Source of the DNA: Paractinoplanes lichenicola
Lineage (GTDB): Bacteria > Actinomycetota > Actinomycetes > Mycobacteriales > Micromonosporaceae
Direction of reading: 5' to 3'
Assembly: GCF_016785085.1 (NCBI RefSeq)
Contig: NZ_JAENHO010000014.1
Coordinates: forward strand, 186,001 to 250,000
DNA length: 64,000 nucleotides
Position numbers and translations under genes: made by a program. This document shows, one piece after another, positions 30,590 to 38,287 of the stretch. The notes under the pieces were generated by a model. The model ran no database searches and was not told the origin of the DNA. It was given only the letters and a program-made list of their open reading frames with translations. Position 1 is the stretch's first letter. Each line of letters begins with the position of its first letter.

Positions 30590-32632
30590 GTGACGCAGAG
30601 TCAGATCGCTCCCGACATGGTCCGCCTCGCCCAGCACGGCGACCTCGCGGCGCGCGACTCACTCATCGCCGAGCACCTGCCGCTCATCTACAACATCATC
30701 GGACGCGCGCTCGACGGTCACCCCGACGTGGACGACCTGGTGCAGGAGACGATGCTGCGGGCGATCCGCGGCCTGGACGGACTGCGCGAACCCGATCGTT
30801 TCCGGTCCTGGCTCGTCACCATCGCGTACCGCCAGATCCAGCTGCACCTGCGGGCGCGCAAGAACACCCGCGTCCGTCCACTGTCGTCGCCGCTCGAGGT
30901 GCCCGACCCGGGCGGGGACTTCGCCGAGCGCACCACGGCCGAGCTGGTCGTCGCCGATCAGCGGCGCGAGCTGCTCGAGGCCACCCGCTGGCTCGACGAC
31001 GACGACCGGCGGCTGCTCGGGTTGTGGTGGCAGGAGTCGGCGGGCGAGCTGACCCGCACCGAGCTCGCGGCCGCCCTCGCCGTCCAGCCCAAACACGCCG
31101 CCGTACGGGTCCAGCGGATGAAGGCGCAGCTCGAAGCGGCCCGCGGCGTCGTGCGGGCGCTGCGCGCGCGACCCCGCTGCCCCGACCTGATCGCGCAGGC
31201 CAAGCGGTGGGACGGGGTCGCCGGCCCGCTCTGGCGCAAACGGCTCGTCCGGCACGTACGGGACTGTCCGCAGTGCACGCTCGGCCGCAACGGCCTGGTC
31301 GCCCCCGAGGAGCTGCTGCTGGGGATAGCGGCGCTGCCCGTGCCGGTCGCGCTCGCCTCGGGGATCCTCTCGTCGGCCAAGGCCACCACGACGTTCCTCA
31401 CGCACAAGCTGCTCGCCGTCGCGGCCGTGGCCTCGGTGGCGGTCGGCGGCGGCATCGTCTACGCCGTCCACCAGTCACCGCTGGAGGAGCGGCCGATCGC
31501 CGTGGCGCCACCGCCGGCCGTGGTGCGGCCCTCGGCACCGGGAGCCGTGGTGCGCAGCCGGGCCGCCTCCGCTCCCCCGGCCCCGACGGCGCGACCCGTG
31601 ATCGGGACGGGCGTGCAGCGGGCGGACCTCTTCGTCGCGCCCACGGGGTCGGACAAGGATGGCGACGGGTCGGTCGGGAAGCCGTACGGGACGCTGGAGA
31701 AAGCAGTCAACGAGGTGAAGCCGGGGCAGACCATCGCGCTGCGGGGCGGCCGCTATCCGCTCGAATCCGAGATCGAGATCGCCGTCGACGGCACCGCGTC
31801 CCAACGGATCACGGTGAGCAACTATCGCGACGAGCGGCCGGTGATCGACGCCGCCGCCCTGCCCCCGACGGACTGGGCCATCGATCAGTCGGCGTCGTAC
31901 TGGACCGTGCAGGGCCTGGAGATCAGGAACGCGCCCAGCCATGCGTACGTGTGCTCGGGGTGCCGATCGAACGTGTTCCGGCGGCTGACCATGCGCGACA
32001 ACGTGCGCGCCGGGATGATGCTGCGCGACCCCGGCACGATCGGCAACCAGGTGCTCGACAGCGACTTCACCGGCTCGGACGGGATCGGGCTGGGCGTGCA
32101 GTTCGGCTCGGGCGCGGGCAACGTGGTGCGCGGCAACCGGTTCTTCGGCAACCAGGCGGCCGGGCTCGACCTGAAATTCGACAGCCCGGTGCTGGTCGAG
32201 CGGAACTGGTCGTACGACAACGGCGGCAGCGGCTTCGTGCTGACCGGCGCCCCGGCCTCCCACCGGCTGCGGCACAACGCGGCCTGGGACAACGGCAACC
32301 ACGGCTTCACCGACGACGGCGGCCCCACCCGCGACCTGACCCTGCTCAACAACACGGCCTTCCGCAACCGCGGGTCTGGTTACGCCCTGCCGGGCGGCGC
32401 GGCGATCCTGCGGTCGAACGTCGCCTGGGACAATTCGGGCGAGCCGGCGGGGCTGGGGGCGGGGTCTGCGGCGAGCGGGAACAGCTGGCAGATCGCGGGG
32501 TTCACCGCCGATCGATTCCGGTCGGTCTCGCCGGCCACCGCCGAGGGGGCACGCACCCCCGAGGGGCGATTGCCGGCCACCACGTTCCTGACGACGGGCA
32601 AAGAGATCGGCGCGTCGATGGGGGCGGGCTGA
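30590..32632 (+). CDS. One-polypeptide ECF sigma factor - zinc motif - TM - extracellular beta-helix protein
   Basis: 680 aa, GTG 30590 with GGGAGG 6 nt upstream. Sigma region 2 (HLPLIYNIIGRALDGHPDVD, DDLVQETMLRAIRGL) and region 4 (TRTELAAALAVQPKHAAVRV) occupy about 1-185. His222-x3-Cys226-x2-Cys229 (HVRDCPQC) resembles the zinc site of ZAS anti-sigma domains. One membrane segment lies at about 274-293, then a Pro/Ala-rich stretch. From about 345 a right-handed beta-helix of PL9/pectate-lyase type follows (LFVAPTGSDKDGDGS, ALRGGRYPLESEIEI, many NxAxDN turns). Sigma, anti-sigma-like switch and sensor are thus joined. It is divergent from the pectin operon and probably senses or binds pectic polysaccharide. 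Confidence 0.88.
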   Translation: MTQSQIAPDMVRLAQHGDLAARDSLIAEHLPLIYNIIGRALDGHPDVDDLVQETMLRAIRGLDGLREPDRFRSWLVTIAYRQIQLHLRARKNTRVRPLSSPLEVPDPGGDFAERTTAELVVADQRRELLEATRWLDDDDRRLLGLWWQESAGELTRTELAAALAVQPKHAAVRVQRMKAQLEAARGVVRALRARPRCPDLIAQAKRWDGVAGPLWRKRLVRHVRDCPQCTLGRNGLVAPEELLLGIAALPVPVALASGILSSAKATTTFLTHKLLAVAAVASVAVGGGIVYAVHQSPLEERPIAVAPPPAVVRPSAPGAVVRSRAASAPPAPTARPVIGTGVQRADLFVAPTGSDKDGDGSVGKPYGTLEKAVNEVKPGQTIALRGGRYPLESEIEIAVDGTASQRITVSNYRDERPVIDAAALPPTDWAIDQSASYWTVQGLEIRNAPSHAYVCSGCRSNVFRRLTMRDNVRAGMMLRDPGTIGNQVLDSDFTGSDGIGLGVQFGSGAGNVVRGNRFFGNQAAGLDLKFDSPVLVERNWSYDNGGSGFVLTGAPASHRLRHNAAWDNGNHGFTDDGGPTRDLTLLNNTAFRNRGSGYALPGGAAILRSNVAWDNSGEPAGLGAGSAASGNSWQIAGFTADRFRSVSPATAEGARTPEGRLPATTFLTTGKEIGASMGAG

Positions 32633-32639
32633 ACTGCCG

Positions 32640-32713
32640 CCGCTTAGAGCCCCGCCGCTTAGAGCCCCGCCGCTTAGAGCCCCGCCGCTTAGAGCCCCGC
32701 CGCTTATAGCCCA
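32640..32713. repeat. 15-bp minisatellite, about 5 copies
   Basis: CCGCTTAGAGCCCCG is repeated four times without a mismatch from 32640 and followed by a fifth degenerate copy (CCGCTTATAGCCC), directly after the stop of the beta-helix sigma gene. There are no spacers, so it is not CRISPR. Confidence 0.9.
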
Positions 32714-32778
32714 CCCTCCACCGGGGGACCTCCGCCACCAGCCATTTTACCGGGATTGAGCGATCTCCAAGAGACGCC

Positions 32779-32804
32779 TGTGGATAACCTCGAATTGTGG
32801 ATAA
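32779..32804 (+). promoter_or_regulatory. Pair of perfect DnaA-box 9-mers
   Basis: TGTGGATAA occurs at 32779-32787 and 32796-32804, same orientation, 17 bp apart. It is the complement of TTATCCACA. No dnaA or dnaN is nearby, so this is not oriC; it may be a titration or regulatory site near tRNA-His. Confidence 0.5.
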
Positions 32805-32825
32805 CCGCCCGGCGCGGCGAGCGTG

Positions 32826-32862
32826 AAAAAGCAAAAGGCCCGATCACGAAGACCGGGCCTTT
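32826..32862 (-). terminator. Rho-independent terminator of tRNA-His
   Basis: On the minus strand GGCCCG, an 11-nt loop and CGGGCC are followed by TTTTGCTTTTT, a good intrinsic terminator about 15 nt after the tRNA. Confidence 0.85.
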
Positions 32863-32875
32863 GTTACTTGCTAGA

Positions 32876-32952
32876 TGGGGTGATCGACGGGACTTGAACC
32901 CGCGACCCCCTGGACCACAACCAGGTGCTCTACCAGCTGAGCTACGACCACC
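32876..32952 (-). tRNA. tRNA-His (GTG anticodon)
   Basis: The minus strand folds as a complete tRNA. Acceptor arms GTGGTCG and CGATCAC pair with one G-U. The D-arm is GTAGCTCAGCTGGTAGAG, the anticodon stem-loop CTGGTTGTGGTCCAG, and the T-arm carries GGTTCAAGTCC. The extra G at -1 (32952) facing C73 is the histidine identity element. CCA is encoded (32878-32876). Confidence 0.96.
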
Positions 32953-32988
32953 ATCGCGCACGGAGACGCATCCCCGTGGTGCTGGACA

Positions 32989-33019
32989 ATCATAGCCGCA
33001 TCACGGCGGGGGCTGTCGA
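32989..33019 (-). promoter_or_regulatory. Promoter of tRNA-His
   Basis: TATGAT (32994-32989) with TCGACA (33019-33014) 19 nt upstream. The -10 is 36 nt before the mature tRNA 5' end. Confidence 0.45.
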
Positions 33020-33050
33020 GCGGGTTCCCGGCACGGTCGGGTGACGATCC

Positions 33051-33668
33051 CTACACGCTCTTCGCGTCGCCCTCGTCGAGCAGGCCGGCCGCGATCGCCT
33101 TGGCCGACTCGACGTCGGGGCCGGGCAGCGGCACGAAGATCGCGCGGCGGTAATACTCCAGCTCACGGATGCTCTCGCGGATGTCGGCGAGCGCCCGGTG
33201 GGCCAGGCCCTTGGCGGGCTGCCCGAAATACACCCGCGGATACCACCGGCGGCACAGCTCCTTGATCGAGGAGACGTCGATCATGCGGTAGTGCAGGAAC
33301 GAGTCGAGCGCCGGCATGTCCCGCGCGAGGAAGCCGCGGTCGGTGGCGATCGAGTTGCCGCAGAGCGGGGCGGTGCGCGGGTTGGGCACAAACTCCTTCA
33401 CGTACGCCAGCACGGCCTCCTCGGCCTCGGCCATCGTGATCGCGGAGGCGCGCACTTCGTCGGTGAGCCCGGACTTGGCATGCATGTCGCGCACCACGGG
33501 CGGCATCGCGTCGAGCGCCGCGTCGTCGGCGTGGATGACCAGGTCGATGCCCTCACCCAGCACGTTGAGGTCGGCATCGGTGACGAGCGCGGCCACCTCG
33601 ATGAGCTTGTCCTTGCCCAGGTCGAGGCCCGTCATCTCACAGTCGATCCACACCAAATGATCAGCCAC
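33051..33668 (-). CDS. orn: Oligoribonuclease
   Basis: 205 aa, DEDDh 3'-5' exonuclease. ExoI motif VWIDCEMTGLDLGKDKLIEVA, ExoII GNSIATDRGFLARDMPALDSFLHYRMIDVSS, ExoIII HRALADIRESIRELEYY with the catalytic His and Asp. It degrades 2-5 nt RNAs and pGpG, completing mRNA and c-di-GMP turnover. Start GTG 33668 is chosen because family sequence begins there and TACGCT (33680-33675) lies 6 nt upstream, giving a leaderless mRNA; GTG 33674 is possible. It is a single gene upstream of tRNA-His. Confidence 0.95.
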   Translation of the reverse strand: MADHLVWIDCEMTGLDLGKDKLIEVAALVTDADLNVLGEGIDLVIHADDAALDAMPPVVRDMHAKSGLTDEVRASAITMAEAEEAVLAYVKEFVPNPRTAPLCGNSIATDRGFLARDMPALDSFLHYRMIDVSSIKELCRRWYPRVYFGQPAKGLAHRALADIRESIRELEYYRRAIFVPLPGPDVESAKAIAAGLLDEGDAKSV

Positions 33669-33819
33669 CCGCACAGCGTACGCCGCGACGGCATGGACCG
33701 CTGTCACCTCCTGACCGGCCACTCGTCCGGGCCCGTGCCGGTCTTCGCGGCCCTCCCGACGCAGTTCGGCCGTTTGTCCGCTTTCGGGCGATGAAGTCGC
33801 ACTAGCGCCCACCACGGGC

Positions 33820-33908
33820 TAAACTGGTCTTAACGGACGAAGCCCCCCTTCGGTTACTCCGTTCCCCCGGTAAAGGGCCCCCCACGTCGGCAGCGTGGGG
33901 GGCCCTTT
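33820..33908 (+). ncRNA. Candidate small RNA with strong terminator
   Basis: TAAACT (33820-33825) resembles a -10. It is followed by a hairpin with arms AACGGA (33832-33837) and TCCGTT (33858-33863). A 12-bp perfect terminator stem follows (GGGCCCCCCACG 33875-33886, CGTGGGGGGCCC 33894-33905) with TTT. No open reading frame of note fits between. The -35 region (GTCGCA) is weak, so expression is uncertain. Confidence 0.35.
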
Positions 33909-33923
33909 CGGCATCCGCGGCAT

Positions 33924-33955
33924 AGAAAAAGGGCCGCCCGGTGCGGGCGGCCCTT
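33924..33955 (-). terminator. Terminator of the 1387-aa membrane protein gene
   Basis: GGGCCGCCCG (33931-33940) and CGGGCGGCCC (33944-33953) form a 10-bp stem with a 3-nt loop, followed on the minus strand by TTTTT, just after the stop at 33962. Confidence 0.85.
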
Positions 33956-33961
33956 CGTGAC

Positions 33962-36900
33962 TCAGTCGGCGTCCTTCGGTGGGTCGATCGGCGAGGTGGC
34001 GGTGATCCGTCGCCGGCGCCGCGGCGGCTCGCCGGAGAGCAGTTCGGCCGCTTCTTCCTGGTACGCCGCGAGCCAGGCCGCCGGGGTTCCACTGCGCGCC
34101 GGGATGGCCCCGGTGCTGGTGCGCACCGGCACGTCGTCGGACTGGCGGGACGGCCGCGGGGTCGTGGTGCGGGAGGTCGTCCGGGCCGCCGGGGTCGCCT
34201 TGGCCGGTGCCGCCTTGGCCCTGCTCGCAGGCTTGGCCGCCGCCGCCGGTTCGGCCTTCGCGGCCGCCGTCTTGGCCGCCGCCGGTTTGGCCGCCGCGGC
34301 TTTGGTCGCCGCGGCCTTGGTCGCCTTCGCCGCCGCGGTCTTGGCGGCCTTGGCGGCCCGGGCCGGCTTCTCGGCCTCGGGTTCGGTGCCCTCGGTCTTG
34401 GCCTTGGTGCTTCGCGTACGGGTCGTGGCCCGTGTCTTGGGCTTGGCCGGCGGGGCCTCGGCGGCCTCGGACTCGTCCTCGAGCATGTCGGCCGCCGGTT
34501 CCGACCCGACGGCAGCCTCCGCGGCGGCTCGCGCGGCCACGGTCTGGGCCGCCTTCCGCCAGGCCGCGGGGGCGGGGCGGTTGGCCCCGTTCCCGGGAAG
34601 GCGGCTCCCCAGCGACGACGTGGTCACGCTGCCGTCGATGCGGCCCTGGGCCTCGGCCAGAAGGTCGCGGTTGGCGCCCCGCGTCCCCTTGCCCTCGGCG
34701 TCGTCCGGGGTCTCCGTCTCGGCCCCGGCTTCGGCCGTCTCGTCGGCGTCGACGTGCCTGATGTCAGCTGCCTCCGACGCGCCGTTCACCAACTCACCGA
34801 CGTCTTGAGCAGCGCCGTTGATCAGCTCGTCCCCGTCTTGAACAGCGCCGTTGATCAGCTCGCCCCCGTCTTGAGCAGCGCCCTTGACCAGCTCGGCCTC
34901 GTTGGCGGGGGCCGGGTGCCCGTTGACGTGGTCGGCGTCGGCGGAGGTCGGCTTGGTCCGCTGGGCCGGGGAAGCCGCCGGGGAAACGGGACGCTCCGGG
35001 CCGGGGCGACCGCCACGAGCCCCGTCGAACGAGGCGGGTGCCGGGCCGGACACTCGGGGCTGGCCGTTCGCGGGGGGCTGCGACTCGTCGCCGGTGGCGG
35101 GAGTCGCCCCGCTGCCAGGCCGGGCCGGCGACGGGACGATCGGCCGCGACGGCGCAGGCGGCCGCGGAACCGTCGGGCGTGGCGGCGCCGGAGCAGTGGT
35201 CCCGGAAGCGGCCTCGGACTCGGGCTGGTTCGTCATCGCGCCGGACTCGGACCCGCCGGCCGCCGCGCCGGATGCGGAGCGGCCTTCGTCCGCACCGGCC
35301 TCGTGTTCGTCGCCGGACCTGGCGGCCTGGTCACCGGACGTGTTCGCGACGCCCGCGACCGGCATGTCGGAACGTCCGGCCGCACCGGCGAGGTTCATCT
35401 GGCCGGCGGCCGGGTTGCCGGAGCGTGCCACCCCGCCGGGTCGAGTGGTGGCCGTCCCGCTGCTGGGCCGGGCGGCCTCACGCGATGCGACGTCGGCGGC
35501 CGGGGAACCGGAGACCGGCGGCTGGGGCCGAGCGGCGGACGGCTCGGGAGCCGACACCGGGCGGCTGTTGTCAGGGCCGAATTCGGTGTCGGCTCCCATT
35601 GCCGGTCGGACCCCACTGGCGGATGAGGTGGCCGGCTCGGGGTTGGTCTTGGCGGCGGCAGGCGCCGAGTCGCCGGCCTTCGCACCGGTCGGCGCAGCAT
35701 TGCCGGTCGGCGCAGCACTGCCGGTCGGCGCAGCGTTGCCAGTCGGCGCAGCGTTGCCGGCCCGGGCGGTGGGCTTGGCGTCGGCCAGGCTGGCCGCGCG
35801 CGGGGCGGAGGCGGGGTCGACGGGTGCGTTCCGGACGCTACCCGGGCGCGGGGCGGACGAGCCAGGACGGCCGGCCGAGCCTGCCCCATCGCCCACCGAA
35901 CCGCGGCCGGGCGCCTCCCCCGAGGCAGAAGGCGCGCCGACGGCCGGAGAGGAGCCGGGCGTCGCAGGAGAAGTGGAGCCGGCCGACCCGGAAGCAGCGA
36001 AGGCGCCGGACCCCGGAGCCGGGGCGCCGCCCGAGACCGGGGCTTCGGCGTCGGTCGGGGAAGGGGCGGCAGGAGTCGTCGGACCGAACCAAGCGGTCTT
36101 GTTCGGCGCACCCGATACGGGAGCGGTCGAGTTGCCGGACGGGGCAGACGCGCCGGGGTTCCCCGACTTGGCAGCGCTGGACACGCCCGGCGTGCGGGCG
36201 CCCGGACCAGCCGGTGCAGCCGGGCCAGCCGGTGCGCTCGGGCCAGCCGGCGTGCCCGGGCCAGCGGGCGAACCCGGGCCAGGCGCGCCGGGGCCAGCCG
36301 GGGCGGGGCGGCCGCCGCGGGCGGTGGGCGAAGGACGGCCCGGGCGTGCGGGCGACGCCGGGCGGCCCGCGGCCGGGGTGGGACGCTCGGCCGGAGACTG
36401 GCGGGTTTCTGGGGGTGCCTGGCGGCCCATGCGCGGCACGCCCGTCGCGTTCCAGTCCGTGGCGCGGGGGCCCGTGACCACCGACACCTTCTGGTTCGCC
36501 ATGCGCGGGTCGCGCTCGTCCTCGTCGATCTCGCCGCGGACGGCGCGCGCGTCGGCGGCACCGGCCGCGTAGGCCGCGGCCACGACGTCAACCGGCTCGG
36601 CTTCCTCAGTGTCGGGAGCCGCGGCCGAGTCGGCATCCTCAGCCGAGTTGACCGAATCGGTCGGACTGGCCGGCTCAGCCGACGTGGGGGCGCCGACAGG
36701 CGCTACGGCCGAGGCCGGCGCCGCATCCCCGGAGGCGACAGCAGCAGACTCGGCGACCGCAGCGGGCGGAGCAGAAACGGCAGCCTCAACAGAAGCAGCC
36801 GAAGCGGGAGCAGCCGAAGCGGGAGCAGCCGAAGCGGGAGCAGTCGGAGCAGCAGCCGGAGCAGCCGGAGCCGGAGCTGGTGCAACCCCCGCCGGAGCGT

Positions 36901-38125
36901 CCCCGGCCGCCGCGGCGGCCGCGCGCCGACGGGCGGCCTCGGCCATCCGGGCCTCGGCCTGCGCCTCGGTCTCGCGCGCCCGCACCGGCGCGGTCTCGGC
37001 GACCCAAGCGTCCACGGCCGAGGCCTGGAACATCGGAATGTCAGCCGACGGAGAGGTCCGCCGCTTCTCCGCACGCGCCCCCGAAGCCGGGGCGGGGGCC
37101 GGTGTCGAAGCCGGACCGGCACCGAACGCCGCCCCCGTGCCCCCCGCCGCCCCGATGAACTCGAGCGGCTCCCCCGGCGCCGGAGCAGAAGCAGGAGCGG
37201 ACCGCACCGGAATGGCCGTGGCCGCCGCGTACTCGTCCGGGTCCGGCGGCACCCCCGGCCCCGCCGCCGGCGAGGCGATGGCGGCCAGCGCCGGCGTGGG
37301 CGTGGGCGGCCAGGCCATCACCGCCGGCGCCGGCCCGGGACGGATCTCGGCCAGCGTCCGCGGCCGGTGCGCCCCCACGGGCCGCCCGGTCGACGGCAGG
37401 ATCGGCATCGGCGCGCCGATCGCCCGCATCAGGTCGGGCACCTGGCTGGGCTCGACCACGTAGACGATCTCGCGGCGCCGCACGGGCCAGGCCAGCACGA
37501 CCATGCCGACCATCACGAGCAGGGTGCCCATCGTGAGCAGGCCCCACGCGCTCGAGTTGAGCCAGCCGGGGCGCAGTTCGGCCTTGGCCCGCAGCTGCAC
37601 GCCGGGCTGGGCGGACGGGTTCATGATGACCAGGCTGTACGGCCCGCCCCGCACGTCCGACGGGGTCCACGAGATCTGGCCGGCGGCGTCCGTACGGGTC
37701 CAGAGGATCGCCCGCTGCGGCGGCCCGCTCGGTGCCTGCGCGCCCGCGACGAGGGTGGTCGCGACGGGCAGGGCGCCGGTGCCGATGTCGACCGTGCGGA
37801 CGGCGCTGTACGGCACCCCGGTCAGGTATTGCCGCACGGCGTTGACGGGCGCGATGCCGACGAACGCGGGCCCGTCCTGCGCGACGGCGTCGATCCGCAG
37901 CTGGGTGTCACCGATGCGGGTGAACGGCGCGTCGGAGCGCAGCAGGGCGTCCACGTCCTCGACCACGATCGCGTAGCCGGGCGTGGACAGCTGCTGGAGC
38001 CGTCCGCTGAACGCACCGCCCTGGTCGCGGTGCTGCATGGCTGCCCAGAGGCCGGCGCCGGCCAGCAACGACGGCAGGCCGATGGTCAGCGCCAGCATTC
38101 CGAGGATGGTCCGGAACACCCGCAT
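33962..38125 (-). CDS. Large disordered membrane protein with H1-like basic tail
   Basis: 1387 aa from ATG 38125 (GGGGGAG upstream); the longer ATG at 38212 lacks a signal-like start. Membrane segments at about 8-28 and 193-213 flank an extracytoplasmic domain of about 165 residues (VVEDVDALLRSDAPFTRIG, GDTQLRIDAVAQDGPAF). PVRRRE after the second segment puts the rest in the cytoplasm: about 1170 residues rich in Ala, Pro, Gly and Ser. Tandem runs there include APTGN (18-bp units near 35691-35762), SAAPA (near 36795-36841) and ELINGAxQDxG 11-mers (near 34790-34895). Near the C-terminus come Lys/Ala-rich H1-like repeats (KTAAAKATKAAATKAAAAKP). Function unknown. Confidence 0.8.
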   Translation of the reverse strand: MRVFRTILGMLALTIGLPSLLAGAGLWAAMQHRDQGGAFSGRLQQLSTPGYAIVVEDVDALLRSDAPFTRIGDTQLRIDAVAQDGPAFVGIAPVNAVRQYLTGVPYSAVRTVDIGTGALPVATTLVAGAQAPSGPPQRAILWTRTDAAGQISWTPSDVRGGPYSLVIMNPSAQPGVQLRAKAELRPGWLNSSAWGLLTMGTLLVMVGMVVLAWPVRRREIVYVVEPSQVPDLMRAIGAPMPILPSTGRPVGAHRPRTLAEIRPGPAPAVMAWPPTPTPALAAIASPAAGPGVPPDPDEYAAATAIPVRSAPASAPAPGEPLEFIGAAGGTGAAFGAGPASTPAPAPASGARAEKRRTSPSADIPMFQASAVDAWVAETAPVRARETEAQAEARMAEAARRRAAAAAAGDAPAGVAPAPAPAAPAAAPTAPASAAPASAAPASAASVEAAVSAPPAAVAESAAVASGDAAPASAVAPVGAPTSAEPASPTDSVNSAEDADSAAAPDTEEAEPVDVVAAAYAAGAADARAVRGEIDEDERDPRMANQKVSVVTGPRATDWNATGVPRMGRQAPPETRQSPAERPTPAAGRPASPARPGRPSPTARGGRPAPAGPGAPGPGSPAGPGTPAGPSAPAGPAAPAGPGARTPGVSSAAKSGNPGASAPSGNSTAPVSGAPNKTAWFGPTTPAAPSPTDAEAPVSGGAPAPGSGAFAASGSAGSTSPATPGSSPAVGAPSASGEAPGRGSVGDGAGSAGRPGSSAPRPGSVRNAPVDPASAPRAASLADAKPTARAGNAAPTGNAAPTGSAAPTGNAAPTGAKAGDSAPAAAKTNPEPATSSASGVRPAMGADTEFGPDNSRPVSAPEPSAARPQPPVSGSPAADVASREAARPSSGTATTRPGGVARSGNPAAGQMNLAGAAGRSDMPVAGVANTSGDQAARSGDEHEAGADEGRSASGAAAGGSESGAMTNQPESEAASGTTAPAPPRPTVPRPPAPSRPIVPSPARPGSGATPATGDESQPPANGQPRVSGPAPASFDGARGGRPGPERPVSPAASPAQRTKPTSADADHVNGHPAPANEAELVKGAAQDGGELINGAVQDGDELINGAAQDVGELVNGASEAADIRHVDADETAEAGAETETPDDAEGKGTRGANRDLLAEAQGRIDGSVTTSSLGSRLPGNGANRPAPAAWRKAAQTVAARAAAEAAVGSEPAADMLEDESEAAEAPPAKPKTRATTRTRSTKAKTEGTEPEAEKPARAAKAAKTAAAKATKAAATKAAAAKPAAAKTAAAKAEPAAAAKPASRAKAAPAKATPAARTTSRTTTPRPSRQSDDVPVRTSTGAIPARSGTPAAWLAAYQEEAAELLSGEPPRRRRRITATSPIDPPKDAD

Positions 38126-38148
38126 CAGCTTTCTCCCCCTTGGGACTC

Positions 38149-38172
38149 GGGCAGTACTACGAGGGCAGTACT
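38149..38172 (+). repeat. Direct repeat GGGCAGTACT in a promoter region
   Basis: GGGCAGTACT at 38149-38158 and 38163-38172, 14-bp period, each ending in the palindrome AGTACT, 24-47 bp upstream of the start of the 1387-aa protein. Possible regulator site. Confidence 0.45.
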
Positions 38173-38241
38173 GCGCCGACCATACAGAGGCAAATAACCC
38201 CAAAGTGGTCAAACCGGCGCTAAATCGCTGATAGATATGAC

Positions 38242-38278
38242 AACGGCCCGGTTTCCCGTACGTGGGAACCGGGCCGTT
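38242..38278 (-). terminator. Terminator-like hairpin after copC-copD
   Basis: AACGGCCCGGTTTCCC (38242-38257) pairs with GGGAACCGGGCCGTT (38264-38278) with one bulge, 10 bp past the stop of the CopC-CopD gene. The T-run is poor. Confidence 0.65.
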
Positions 38279-38287
38279 CGACGCCGC

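Noticed and set aside
32640..32713. Possible CRISPR array
   Set aside because: Units are contiguous 15-mers without spacers and there are no cas genes; it is a minisatellite.
32779..32804. Replication origin
   Set aside because: Only two DnaA boxes and none of dnaA, dnaN, gyrB or rpmH; a titration or control site is more modest and fitting.
35691..35762. Repeats near 35.7 kb as a mobile or CRISPR element
   Set aside because: They are 18-bp in-frame units encoding APTGNA-type protein repeats inside the disordered membrane protein.
38126..38212. Longer N-terminus of the 1387-aa protein (ATG 38212)
   Set aside because: The ATG at 38125 has a GGGGGAG Shine-Dalgarno and begins a membrane segment; the extension covers the promoter repeats.
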